Assembly (NCBI GenBank): GCA_000773965.1
Contig: JRUP01000014.1
Span: forward strand, 186,001 to 250,000
Reading direction: 5' to 3'
DNA: 64,000 bases
Origin: Enterobacter cancerogenus
GTDB lineage: Bacteria; Pseudomonadota; Gammaproteobacteria; Enterobacterales; Enterobacteriaceae
Shown in pieces: positions 17,866-26,590 of this stretch. Each line of letters begins with the position of its first letter. Positions within the stretch are counted from its first letter, which is position 1. The position numbers and the translations under genes were made by a program. The notes beneath the pieces were generated by a model that was not told the origin of the DNA, made no database searches, and saw only the letters and a program-made list of their open reading frames with translations.

Positions 17866-19281
17866 TCAGGCGTTCTTCAGCATCCAGTCAATCTCCGTGG
17901 CGGTGATAAGCCGTTCAAACTGCATTAACTCGTTCTGTTTGCAGCTGTGCCACACGCCGCTGAAATGCTCGCCCAGCAGTTTTTGCAGAGGATAGCTATT
18001 CTCGAATTCGTACAGCGCATCGCTCTGTCGCACCGGCAATGGCAGCCCTTCTGCCTCATGTCCATTGCCCTGCACCGCATGCGGTAAGGGTAGCTGATTA
18101 TCCAGACCGTGCAAAATACCGGCAAGAATTGTTGACACGACCAGGTAAGGATTTGCATCCGCACCGGCCACACGATACTCCACGCGATGGTTATCCACAT
18201 CGCCGCAGGGAATACGTAAAGCAACGGTGCGATTGTTGTGGCCCCAGGAGGCCTGTAACGGCACGTAGGCTTCCGGTAAGAAGCGGCGATAAGCGTTCAC
18301 GTTCGGTGCCAGCAGCGCCATTGAAGCCGGCATTAAATCGATCATCCCGGCCAGCGCGCGTTTCAACAGCGGTGAATCGCTGCCGTCGTCGAGTGAAAAG
18401 GCATTATGATCGGCCGCATCCAGCATGCTGATGTGCACATGCATGCCGCTGCCCGCGTACTCTTCATAGGGCTTGGCCATAAAGGTCGCGGTCATGCCAT
18501 GATTTTCAGCCACCTGGCGCACCAGACGTTTGAGCAAAATGGCATGATCGCAGGCTTTTAATACATCACGGGTGTGATGCAGATTGATCTCAAACTGGCC
18601 CGGCGAGGCTTCCGCCAGTGCACCATCGGCAGGAATACCCTGCTGTTTGGCAATATCGTCGATATCACGCAGAACATCAGCGAAATGGTCGAGATTATCC
18701 ACCGAATAAACCTGACTCTGCATATTACGTTCGTCACTACCCGGCGCACAGGGTGGCTGGATGTACCCTTCCGCATCGCGCTTTTTATCGACCAGATAGA
18801 ACTCCAGCTCTACCGCTACCACCGGGAATAGCCCTCGATTGCGCAGCTGCTGCCACAAGCGATTAAGGACATTGCGGGGTTCAACGTCAAAGGGAGTGCC
18901 ATCTTGGTTACACATTGTCAGCAGCAATTGCGCAATGCGTTCAGGATCGGCGGCAGAAGGAATTAAAGTTCCGGGAACCGGGATACAGAGGTTGTCGGGT
19001 TCGCCCAGTGACTGTCCGAGTCCGGCTTCTTCGACGGTATTTCCGAGGATATCCATGGCGAAAACCGAGGCCGGGAAGTAACACCCTTTTTCCAGTTTGG
19101 CCAATGCAGAGATGGGAATGCGCTTACCGCGAAAGACCCCATTTAAATCATTAAGAAGAATATCGACATACTGCGTTTCAGGATGGCGTTCCAGCCAGGA
19201 TTTAACCTCCAGCTGGAACGCGCTTGTTCGTTTCTCTTCACTGTGCCGCGTGAAGTCTTCTACTTCTACGAGGTTCGTCAT
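17866..19281 (-). CDS. puuA: Gamma-glutamylputrescine synthetase PuuA
   Basis: A 471-residue glutamine-synthetase-fold ligase. It shows the ELEFYL metal-binding strand, GQFEINLHH, and the ATP/metal motif TFMAKPYEEYAGSGMHVHIS, followed by EAYVPLQASWGHNNRTVALR and EYRVAGADANPYLV. PuuA joins glutamate to putrescine with ATP, the first step of the Puu degradation pathway in the cytoplasm. It is divergent from puuD-puuR-puuB; the 213-bp shared control region carries a pair of inverted 13-bp repeats that look like PuuR operator elements. The length agrees with E. coli PuuA (472). Confidence 0.93.
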   Translation of the reverse strand: MTNLVEVEDFTRHSEEKRTSAFQLEVKSWLERHPETQYVDILLNDLNGVFRGKRIPISALAKLEKGCYFPASVFAMDILGNTVEEAGLGQSLGEPDNLCIPVPGTLIPSAADPERIAQLLLTMCNQDGTPFDVEPRNVLNRLWQQLRNRGLFPVVAVELEFYLVDKKRDAEGYIQPPCAPGSDERNMQSQVYSVDNLDHFADVLRDIDDIAKQQGIPADGALAEASPGQFEINLHHTRDVLKACDHAILLKRLVRQVAENHGMTATFMAKPYEEYAGSGMHVHISMLDAADHNAFSLDDGSDSPLLKRALAGMIDLMPASMALLAPNVNAYRRFLPEAYVPLQASWGHNNRTVALRIPCGDVDNHRVEYRVAGADANPYLVVSTILAGILHGLDNQLPLPHAVQGNGHEAEGLPLPVRQSDALYEFENSYPLQKLLGEHFSGVWHSCKQNELMQFERLITATEIDWMLKNA

Positions 19282-19363
19282 GTTCCCACCCGCCCTTTAC
19301 CGTTTAGTATTGGTTCGCGCAATGCTCAAAATAACAGCCACTCTTCTAACATAGCGCTAACGC

Positions 19364-19442
19364 AAAAAGTGTGCAAATGTAACAATTCTGTTGGAAGAAC
19401 GAACAACCGGTTGCTAGATTGACAATATATTGCACACTTTTT
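19364..19442. promoter_or_regulatory. puuA/puuD divergent control region with paired PuuR-like operator elements
   Basis: AAAAAGTGTGCAA at 19364-19376 is the exact reverse complement of TTGCACACTTTTT at 19430-19442. The second copy abuts GACAATATATTGCAC, which resembles the AT-rich PuuR site I recall between puuA and puuD in E. coli. A -35-like TTGACA lies at 19419. Centre-to-centre spacing is 66 bp, about six helical turns, so looping or cooperative binding is possible. Confidence 0.6.
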
Positions 19443-19494
19443 AGGCCGGATGCGCAAAAACGGTGAAAATATTGAACAGCAACGCGGAGACGTT

Positions 19495-20259
19495 ATGGGC
19501 ATTATTTTTGACAAACCCTTGATTGGCGTAGTGATGTGTCAGAACCACATCGGCAGCCATCTCGGGCAAACGGTTCACAATAAGTATCTCGATGCCATCG
19601 TGCTTGCCGGTGGTGTTCCCTTGCCTTTGCCGCATCAACTGATGCATGCCCCTCATCTATTAGAAAACAGTATGACGCTGCTGGACGGCATTTTGCTTAC
19701 CGGCAGCCCGAGTAATATCGAACCCTGGCATTACGGTGAAGAAGGTAAAGAGGAGCATGCCGATCCGGCGCGTGACCGCCTCGCCTTCGGCATCATCACT
19801 CATGCGATTGGTAAAAAGATGCCGATTTTCGGTATATGCCGTGGTTTGCAGGAGTTGGTGGTGGCCAACGGGGGTTCCCTGTATCGCCAGTTGCATATGA
19901 CGCATCTGTTTCAGGAGCATCGTGAGGATGATGCGCTGCCGCTCGAACAGCAATACGCGCCGGTGCATGAGGTTCAGCCTGAAGCGGAAGGTTTGTTGAG
20001 CCAGGTGCTTGGCAGCGCGCAATCCTTTGCCGTGAACTCTCTACATGGACAAGGCATCCGCGAACCCGGCCCGCAGCTGCGTATTGAAGCGCGTGCGCCT
20101 GATGGGCTGATTGAAGCGGTGAGTTTGCGCCAGCACCCGTTTGCACTTGCGGTGCAGTGGCATCCGGAGTGGCACTCCGATCAAGACCTGGTTTCGCAAC
20201 GCCTGTTTGCGGCTTTTATCCACGCGGCTCTCTGTTATCACAAAGAAAAACAGCCATGA
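19495..20259 (+). CDS. puuD: Gamma-glutamyl-gamma-aminobutyrate hydrolase PuuD
   Basis: A 254-residue class I glutamine-amidotransferase-like hydrolase that releases GABA from gamma-glutamyl-GABA. The nucleophile is Cys115 in IFGICRGLQELVV; the catalytic His/Glu pair is in AVQWHPEWH; NSLHGQG is also typical. The ATG at 19495 follows GGAG and aligns with E. coli PuuD; an earlier in-frame ATG at 19450 would add an implausible 15 residues. It overlaps puuR by four bases (ATGA). Confidence 0.93.
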   Translation: MGIIFDKPLIGVVMCQNHIGSHLGQTVHNKYLDAIVLAGGVPLPLPHQLMHAPHLLENSMTLLDGILLTGSPSNIEPWHYGEEGKEEHADPARDRLAFGIITHAIGKKMPIFGICRGLQELVVANGGSLYRQLHMTHLFQEHREDDALPLEQQYAPVHEVQPEAEGLLSQVLGSAQSFAVNSLHGQGIREPGPQLRIEARAPDGLIEAVSLRQHPFALAVQWHPEWHSDQDLVSQRLFAAFIHAALCYHKEKQP

Positions 20260-20813
20260 ATGATGCCACTCTGGCGCCCGGACGACGTTTATCGCAAATC
20301 CGGCAGGAGATGGGATTGTCTCAGCGTCGCGTCGCTGAGTTGTCAGGACTCACACACAGTGCTATCAGCACTATTGAGCAGGATAAAGTCAGCCCAGCGC
20401 TGAGTACCTTGCAGAAATTGCTGAAGGTGTACGGCTTGTCGTTGTCAGAGTTTTTCTCGGAGCCAAAGGTAAACAGCACGCCGCGCGTGATCGTACGTCC
20501 GGAAGAGTGCGTGGAGATCGGCAGCCTCGGCGTGTCGTTGCGTCTGGTGGAGAACGGCGCTGAAAAACGTGCGCTGGCGATGTTGATTGAACGCTACGAA
20601 CCGGGTTCCAGCACCGGAGAGAAACTGCGTCATCCTGGTGAAGAGACCGGCACGGTGCTGGAAGGAGAAATCACGCTGGTGGTCAATGGTCAGAGTTATC
20701 ACCTTTATTGTGGCGAGAGTTACGTGATCGATACCGGCTTGCCGCACAGTTTTACCAATACGTCAGAGCTGCCGTGTCGCATCGTCAGTGCGCACACCCC
20801 AGCGAATTTCTGA
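20256..20813 (+). CDS. puuR: PuuR, repressor of putrescine utilisation
   Basis: A 185-residue regulator, the same length as E. coli PuuR. It has an N-terminal Cro/C1-type helix-turn-helix (GRRLSQIRQEMGLSQRRVAELSGLTHSAIS) and a C-terminal cupin domain (RHPGEETGTVLEGEITLVVN, DTGLPHSFTN) expected to sense putrescine. The start is fixed by the ATGA overlap with puuD; the frame upstream is a shadow of puuD. It probably represses both puuA and puuD-puuR-puuB through the sites between 19364 and 19442. Confidence 0.92.
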   Translation: MNDATLAPGRRLSQIRQEMGLSQRRVAELSGLTHSAISTIEQDKVSPALSTLQKLLKVYGLSLSEFFSEPKVNSTPRVIVRPEECVEIGSLGVSLRLVENGAEKRALAMLIERYEPGSSTGEKLRHPGEETGTVLEGEITLVVNGQSYHLYCGESYVIDTGLPHSFTNTSELPCRIVSAHTPANF

Positions 20814-20837
20814 GTTCACGCGCTAAAGGAGGATGTG

Positions 20838-22115
20838 ATGCAACATGTGGGAAGTTATTACGCCGCAACCGCGAATGCGCATGAGCCGTGGCCCGAACTG
20901 CAGGAATCGGTGCAGTGTGATGTCTGTATTATTGGCGGCGGATTTACCGGCCTCTCCTCGGCGCTGTTTTTGACCGAAGCCGGTTATGACGTGGTGCTAC
21001 TCGAAGCGGCAAAGATTGGCTTCGGAGCCAGCGGTCGTAACGGCGGCCAGGTGGTGAATTCTTACAGCCGCGATGTGGATGTGATTGAACAACGCTACGG
21101 CAAAGACGTGGCGAAGATGCTGGGCAATATGATGTTTGAGGGCGCGGAGATTATTCGCGATCGCATCGACCGTTATGCTATCGCCTGTGATTACCGTCCT
21201 GGCGGCATTTTTGCCGCGTTGAATCAGCGTCAGATGGGCCACTTGCGCAGCCAAAAAGCCAACTGGGAGCGCTATGGTAACCATAATCTGGAGCTGCTGG
21301 ATGAGCGCGCGATTCGTCGTGAAGTGGCGACCGATCGTTATGTCGGCGGCTTGCTGGATAAGCGCGGCGGACATCTGCATCCGTTAAACCTGGCATTGGG
21401 TGAAGCGGAAGCGATTCGCCGTCACGGTGGGCGCATCTATGAACAATCTGCGGCACTGGACGTGAAGTATGGCGAGCCGCATCGGGTAAAGACCGCTAAA
21501 GGCGAAGTCACTGCCACCTTTGTGATTTTTGCCGGTAATGCTTATCTCCCCTCACAACTTGAACCGCGCCTGAGCCGTAAAAGCATGCCGTGTGGCTCGC
21601 AAATCCTCACCACCGAGCCATTAAGCCGCGACCAGGCCTTGGGGCTGCTGCCGAATAATCACTGCGTCGAAGATTGTAATTATCTGCTGGATTACTTCCG
21701 CCTCACCGCCGATAACCGCCTGTTGTATGGCGGCGGTGTGGTATATGGCGCACGTGAGCCGGATGATATTGAAGCGCTAATCCGCCCCAAGCTGTTACGC
21801 ACCTTCCCTCAACTGAAAGATGTGAAATTCAGCCATCGCTGGAGCGGTAACTTCCTGCTGACGCTGTCACGTATGCCGCAGTTTGGGCAGATCGAGAAGA
21901 ATGCGTTCTTTATGCAAGGGGATAGCGGACATGGTGTGACTTGTACCCATTTATCGGGGCGATTGATTGCGGAGGTGCTGCGTGGGCAAGCGGAACGATT
22001 TGATGCCTTTGCGAAATTGCCACATTTACCGTTTCCTGGCGGCAGGCGCTTTAAAGTACCACTAACGGCAATGGGCGCGGTGTGGTACGCGTTAAGGGAT
22101 CGGTTGGGGGTTTAA
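20838..22115 (+). CDS. puuB: Gamma-glutamylputrescine oxidoreductase PuuB
   Basis: A 425-residue DAO-family flavoenzyme. The FAD-binding motif is CDVCIIGGGFTGLSSALFL near residues 29-47, followed by GFGASGRNGGQVVNSYSRD, CNYLLDYFRLTADNRLLYGG and the late GHGVTCTHLSGRLIAEVL. It oxidises gamma-glutamylputrescine to the aldehyde with release of ammonia and H2O2. The ATG at 20838 has a strong AGGAGG; a GTG three bases earlier is also in frame. puuC, which would oxidise the aldehyde, does not follow; instead a weak hairpin and the gtr locus come next. Confidence 0.93.
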   Translation: MQHVGSYYAATANAHEPWPELQESVQCDVCIIGGGFTGLSSALFLTEAGYDVVLLEAAKIGFGASGRNGGQVVNSYSRDVDVIEQRYGKDVAKMLGNMMFEGAEIIRDRIDRYAIACDYRPGGIFAALNQRQMGHLRSQKANWERYGNHNLELLDERAIRREVATDRYVGGLLDKRGGHLHPLNLALGEAEAIRRHGGRIYEQSAALDVKYGEPHRVKTAKGEVTATFVIFAGNAYLPSQLEPRLSRKSMPCGSQILTTEPLSRDQALGLLPNNHCVEDCNYLLDYFRLTADNRLLYGGGVVYGAREPDDIEALIRPKLLRTFPQLKDVKFSHRWSGNFLLTLSRMPQFGQIEKNAFFMQGDSGHGVTCTHLSGRLIAEVLRGQAERFDAFAKLPHLPFPGGRRFKVPLTAMGAVWYALRDRLGV

Positions 22116-22118
22116 TGA

Positions 22119-22139
22119 AAAGGGAGCACTGCTCCCTTT
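22119..22139 (+). terminator. Stem-loop after puuB
   Basis: Nine-bp perfect stem AAAGGGAGC/GCTCCCTTT directly after the puuB stop. The T-run is short and lies within the stem end, so termination may be partial. Confidence 0.5.
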
Positions 22140-22318
22140 ATAAACAATGGTGTGATTTTTTAAAAAAAATCAGCATTCTTCATTCCTCATGCCCAGCACA
22201 AAACCTCCTCCCTGACATAACCTGCAAGCCTTACACTTCACCAACATTCCTTTACCAAAACTTGCTATAAAGCTGAGGGAATGCGAGGATCAGGCACTTT
22301 AATTTTTAGGGTTATGCA

Positions 22319-22675
22319 ATGCTGAGGTTGTTTGCCAGGTATACATCTGTTGGGGTGGTTAACACACTCATCCATTGGGCCGTATTTGGTGTTCTCTTCA
22401 AGAGTGGCGCGAACCAATCTACATCTAATCTTGCGGCCTTTTGCGTTGCTGTGACGTTCTCTTTCTTCGCGAACGCGAAATGGACCTTCAATACCGAAGC
22501 GACGACTGCCCGATATTTTCTCTATATCTTTTTCATGGGTGCGATGGCGCTTTCGGTCGGATGGACAGCAGACCGCCTACACATAAGCCCGATAGTGACA
22601 CTGATTTTCTTCTCTGCACTCAGTCTTGTTTGCGGCTTCGCCTATTCGAAGTTTTTCGTGTTTAGGAAGAGTTAA
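22319..22675 (+). CDS. gtrA: GtrA-like bactoprenol-glucose flippase
   Basis: A 118-residue, four-span membrane protein with GtrA-family features: [20 protein letters not shown] at the N-terminus, [11 protein letters not shown] after the second span, and C-terminal [10 protein letters not shown]. GtrA moves undecaprenyl-phosphate-linked glucose from the cytoplasmic to the periplasmic face of the inner membrane. Its stop overlaps the gtrB ATG (TAATG). This starts an AT-rich block that runs to 27.9 kb and contrasts with the GC-rich puu genes before it. Confidence 0.88.
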   Translation: MLRLFARYTSVGVVNTLIHWAVFGVLFKSGANQSTSNLAAFCVAVTFSFFANAKWTFNTEATTARYFLYIFFMGAMALSVGWTADRLHISPIVTLIFFSALSLVCGFAYSKFFVFRKS

Positions 22676-23604
22676 TGAAATTTTCTTTGATCGTCCCAGT
22701 GCTTAATGAAGAGGAAGCTATTCCTCTCTTCTACCGAGCAGTGCGTGAGTTTGCATCGTTCCAAACTCATCAGGTGGAGTTGGTGTTTATCAATGACGGC
22801 AGCACTGATCGGACTGAAGCCATTCTTAATGAAATCGAGGCCGATGATGAATTGGTCAAACATATTTCGTTTACCCGCAACTTCGGTAAAGAACCGGCGC
22901 TTTTCGCCGGGCTTGAAGCGGCTAGCGGTGATGCAGTTATCCCAATTGATGTCGATTTGCAGGACCCAATTGAAGTCATCCCCGAGATGCTCGAAAAATG
23001 GCAACAAGGTGCGGATATCGTTCTTGCTAAACGCGTTGACCGCAGCACGGACTCCCACCTGAAACGCAAAACGGCCGAGTGGTTCTACAAACTTCACAAT
23101 AAGATTAGCTCACCGAAAATTGAAGAGAATGTGGGCGATTTTCGTTTGATGTCGCGTGAAATAGTAGAAAACATAAAATTGCTGCAAGAGCGTAACCTCT
23201 TTATGAAAGGCATTTTGAGTTGGGTGGGCGGTAAAACAGATATCGTGGAATATGCGCGCGCTGACCGTGTTGCTGGTACAACAAAATTTAATGGTTGGAA
23301 GTTGTGGAATTTGGCATTAGAGGGGATTACATCGTTTTCGACCTTCCCGCTAAGGATCTGGACATACATTGGTTTAATTGTAGCCGCACTATCGTTCTTT
23401 TATGGTGCCTGGATGTTAGTGGATACCCTCTTCTGGGGAAACCCAGTAAAAGGTTATCCTTCCATTATGGTTTCCATGCTGTTTCTTGGTGGAGTTCAAC
23501 TTATCGGAATTGGGGTTTTGGGTGAGTACATAGGGCGAATTTACATTGAATGCAAAGTACGGCCTAGATACATTCTTTCCAAAGACAACAAAAAAAAATT
23601 TTAA
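22675..23604 (+). CDS. gtrB: GtrB bactoprenol glucosyltransferase
   Basis: A 309-residue GT2 enzyme of the GtrB/DPM1-like type. The catalytic domain begins [20 protein letters not shown], with [22 protein letters not shown] (metal-binding DxD-type) and [10 protein letters not shown]. Two C-terminal membrane segments follow (about residues 232-255 and 265-292). It transfers glucose from UDP-glucose to undecaprenyl phosphate at the cytoplasmic face. Another sugar cannot be excluded from sequence alone. Confidence 0.9.
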   Translation: MKFSLIVPVLNEEEAIPLFYRAVREFASFQTHQVELVFINDGSTDRTEAILNEIEADDELVKHISFTRNFGKEPALFAGLEAASGDAVIPIDVDLQDPIEVIPEMLEKWQQGADIVLAKRVDRSTDSHLKRKTAEWFYKLHNKISSPKIEENVGDFRLMSREIVENIKLLQERNLFMKGILSWVGGKTDIVEYARADRVAGTTKFNGWKLWNLALEGITSFSTFPLRIWTYIGLIVAALSFFYGAWMLVDTLFWGNPVKGYPSIMVSMLFLGGVQLIGIGVLGEYIGRIYIECKVRPRYILSKDNKKKF

Positions 23605-23654
23605 CCGCCATATCCAACTAACCCACTGTTAGTAAAAAGATTAAAGGGTAAGAC

Positions 23655-24905
23655 ATGAATTTAAAACAAAATAAATTATCGTTTTGGTATCTTATTGCAA
23701 TTTTTGTAGTAGCTGCAATCATAATAATTACACGTAGACCTGACATCGTAAATCATCCACAATTATGGGCAGAAGATGGCAAAGCCTTTCTTGAACCTGT
23801 TTGGAATCAAGGATTTTTAACCTCAATCCTGACCCCTAGAGATGGATATTTTCAATCGCTACCTAAAATAACTATGGCAATTGCTTCTACATTTGGTTTA
23901 AATCATGTAGCCATCATAGCAACAGCTATTGCCATTACCTTGCGCTGTTTATTCGTCGTTTTTATTCTAACCAGTCGATTTAATTATATCGACATGCGAT
24001 TCAGACTGCTTTTTTGCATATATTTTCTTTTACAACCAAATATTCAAGAAGCGTATGTCAATATAACTAATGCACACACCTACTTAGCAATATATCTTCT
24101 GACTGTCATTTTAGCAAAAGATCCTGATAATAATGCATGGAAGGCACACGATATATTCATTGTTTTTTTGTCGGGCATTAGCGGGCCATTTATCGCATTA
24201 TTAGCCCCTTCACTTTTTATTAAAAGATACTACGAAAGAGGTTCGATAATAAATACAATAAAGGGATTTAATACTTTCGATTTTATATTTACTTGCTGCA
24301 TAATTATTCAAGCTGGTTCTATTGTTTTTGGCGACAATACCAGGACACCCTCAAGTCTAGGAGCAACCTTACCTCTATTTTTTAAAATAATATCATACAA
24401 AGTTATTCTTGGATCATTTTTTGATTTAAACCATGTGCAGTCGGCAATTAATAGTGACATTGCAAACGCATTTCTATCAGGTTTCTTTATTTTATTATCT
24501 TTGTATTTTTTTATTAAAATGGACTGGCGCTACAAGTCTGCATTTTGTTATGTTGTGTTCACTTTATTCGTATCTATCTATAAACCAGTAATCAATCACA
24601 GCCAAGATCAATGGCCATTATTTCTTATTCCCATCGTAGGTTGCAGATATTTCATATTGAGTGGGATGGGTATTTTTTGCCTATCAATGATAATTGTTAA
24701 TCATGTCTTCAAGAGAAACTTTTCAGTAATTACTTTTTCCAGCTTAATATTATTTGTATTTTTAAGCCTATCCTACAGAATGCCTCCTTTGGATTATGTT
24801 GGTTATGATAAAGATATTATTACTTTTGACAAATCCGAAGGGGGTAAGAAAGTACTAATACATACTAATCCACCAGGCTGGTCAATGGAATTGATCAAGA
24901 AATAG
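23655..24905 (+). CDS. GtrC-like polytopic GT-C glycosyltransferase (serotype-specific)
   Basis: A 416-residue protein with about ten hydrophobic segments. After the first span comes a periplasmic loop with an acidic pair, PQLWAEDGKAF (Glu40-Asp41), as expected for the catalytic acid of GT-C-fold transferases that use polyprenyl-phosphate sugars. Position directly after gtrA-gtrB makes it the probable O-antigen-specific transferase that decorates lipopolysaccharide in the periplasm. These third genes are very divergent, so the linkage made cannot be predicted. Base composition is strongly AT-rich. A good terminator follows at 24922. Confidence 0.75.
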   Translation: MNLKQNKLSFWYLIAIFVVAAIIIITRRPDIVNHPQLWAEDGKAFLEPVWNQGFLTSILTPRDGYFQSLPKITMAIASTFGLNHVAIIATAIAITLRCLFVVFILTSRFNYIDMRFRLLFCIYFLLQPNIQEAYVNITNAHTYLAIYLLTVILAKDPDNNAWKAHDIFIVFLSGISGPFIALLAPSLFIKRYYERGSIINTIKGFNTFDFIFTCCIIIQAGSIVFGDNTRTPSSLGATLPLFFKIISYKVILGSFFDLNHVQSAINSDIANAFLSGFFILLSLYFFIKMDWRYKSAFCYVVFTLFVSIYKPVINHSQDQWPLFLIPIVGCRYFILSGMGIFCLSMIIVNHVFKRNFSVITFSSLILFVFLSLSYRMPPLDYVGYDKDIITFDKSEGGKKVLIHTNPPGWSMELIKK

Positions 24906-24921
24906 ACAAATTACAATAAAT

Positions 24922-24959
24922 ACTCGCTGGTGTGAATCTGAAAAAACCAGCGAGTTTTT
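24922..24959 (+). terminator. Terminator after the gtrC-like gene
   Basis: Ten-bp stem ACTCGCTGGT/ACCAGCGAGT with a 14-nt loop, followed by a T-run. It ends the gtr operon before the MBOAT gene. Confidence 0.82.
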
Positions 24960-25032
24960 CTAAGTTTCGTCCCTATTGCATTTCTAATCGAGTGACGTTC
25001 ATCAAAACATTCAATTAAAACCTAATTGTATC

Positions 25033-25062
25033 TTGTCAAAATTTAATCACTTATAATATAAT
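25033..25062 (+). promoter_or_regulatory. Candidate sigma-70 promoter of the MBOAT/AlgX-like pair
   Basis: TTGTCA at 25033-25038 and TATAAT at 25057-25062, 18 bp apart, lie about 45 bp before the MBOAT ATG and downstream of the gtr terminator. An overlapping TATAAT at 25052 would be too close to the -35. Confidence 0.5.
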
Positions 25063-25107
25063 ATCTTTACATTGGTTTAGTTGCACTCAAAGTGCCCAGG
25101 TGGTTTG

Positions 25108-26583
25108 ATGCTCTTTAGCTCTTCGTACTTCATATTCGCATTCCTCCCTGTGTGCGTAATCATTTATTTTCTATTAAATAAATTGGAATATTTTAGTTCG
25201 AGTAAAGCATGGCTTTGTTTAGCCAGCCTATTTTTTTATGGTTATTGGGAAATTAAATACATACCTCTACTACTGTCATCAATAACTTTCAACTATGTTG
25301 TTGGTAGTATAGTCACTCCAAAAAAACATCTACAAAATACCAATTCAAAATACATTCTAACATTTGGCATAATAGTAAACATCGGGATACTGGCATACTA
25401 TAAATACGCCAATTTCTTTTTGGAGAACATTGGATTTTTATTGAATGACCATTTTAGCCCTCTTCATTTGTTATTACCTCTTGGGATAAGTTTTTTTACC
25501 TTTACTCAAATAGCATTTTTAGTTGATAGCTATAAGGGAAAAGTTGAAGAGTATAACTTTATTAATTATTTTTTGTTTGTGACTTTCTTCCCACACCTTA
25601 TTGCTGGTCCAATACTGCATCATGGCGAGATGATGCCACAATTCAAGGACTCAACTAATAACAAGGTGAACTTCAGTAATATCATTTCTGGCCTGTGTAT
25701 TTTTGCTATAGGATTAATAAAGAAAGTAATCATTGCAGATACTTTCGCGACTTTTGCACAGGAAGGATACTCTGCTGGCTATGTCCATGATTTTTATAGC
25801 GCTTGGGCTACGAGTTTATCATACACATTCCAATTATATTTCGACTTCAGTGGTTACTGTGATATGGCAATTGGTGCAGCGCTGCTGTTCAATATCATGC
25901 TGCCTATAAACTTTAACTCGCCGTACAAAGCAGTCGATATACAAGACTTTTGGCGCAGATGGCATATTACTCTTGGCCGATATCTAAGAGACTATATCTA
26001 CATTCCATTGGGAGGAAATAGACTTTCATATTTCAGAACCTATTTCAATCTTTTCATTACCTTTAGCATTGCCGGTCTTTGGCATGGTGCAAGCTGGTTG
26101 TTTATTATTTGGGGAGCAATGCATGGAATTGCGCTTATAATTCACAGGGCATGGAAATCCGCTGGTATGAGGATGTATCTTCCTATTGCTTGGTTTATAA
26201 CATTCATTTTTGTAAATATTAGCTGGGTGATATTTAGGTCGAATAGCTTTGGCCAAGCTTTAAATATTCTTTCCAATATGTTCACGCTTTCCAGCATGAG
26301 AAATATATCTCTCGAACAACTGCCATTGACAGATCTCTCAAGATACGGCCAAACAACAGGATGGATCGCTGAAAATATATCTTACGGTATCGCAGCATAT
26401 TCTTCAGTATTTATGATGTCAGTTGTAGCAATGATGATATGCCTCCTTAAAAATTCTCAAGAAATAATAATCGGAAATAAAATAGGCTACTTAAAAATAA
26501 CGACACTCTCGATATTTTCATCAGTGGCTATTTATCTCGGCCTGCACTCAGAAAGTGCGGTATTCCTTTATTTTAATTTCTGA
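25108..26583 (+). CDS. MBOAT-family membrane O-acyltransferase (AlgI/DltB type)
   Basis: A 491-residue polytopic protein of the MBOAT family that includes alginate O-acetylase AlgI and DltB. Diagnostic pieces are LLPLGISFFTFTQIAFLVD, FPHLIAGPILHH, YFDFSGYCDMAIG, FWRRWHITLGRYLRDYIYIP (conserved His near 286) and GLWHGASW with the invariant catalytic His near 326. The ATG at 25108 follows AGGTGG; a TTG nine codons earlier is less likely. It probably passes an acetyl group across the membrane for the AlgX-like protein encoded 7 bp downstream. The polymer acetylated is unknown; lipopolysaccharide is suggested by the gtr neighbours. Confidence 0.87.
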   Translation: MLFSSSYFIFAFLPVCVIIYFLLNKLEYFSSSKAWLCLASLFFYGYWEIKYIPLLLSSITFNYVVGSIVTPKKHLQNTNSKYILTFGIIVNIGILAYYKYANFFLENIGFLLNDHFSPLHLLLPLGISFFTFTQIAFLVDSYKGKVEEYNFINYFLFVTFFPHLIAGPILHHGEMMPQFKDSTNNKVNFSNIISGLCIFAIGLIKKVIIADTFATFAQEGYSAGYVHDFYSAWATSLSYTFQLYFDFSGYCDMAIGAALLFNIMLPINFNSPYKAVDIQDFWRRWHITLGRYLRDYIYIPLGGNRLSYFRTYFNLFITFSIAGLWHGASWLFIIWGAMHGIALIIHRAWKSAGMRMYLPIAWFITFIFVNISWVIFRSNSFGQALNILSNMFTLSSMRNISLEQLPLTDLSRYGQTTGWIAENISYGIAAYSSVFMMSVVAMMICLLKNSQEIIIGNKIGYLKITTLSIFSSVAIYLGLHSESAVFLYFNF

Positions 26584-26590
26584 GGCTAAC

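Noticed and set aside
25052-25057. First TATAAT as the -10 of the MBOAT promoter
   Set aside because: Only 13 bp from the TTGTCA; the overlapping TATAAT at 25057 gives an 18-bp spacer.
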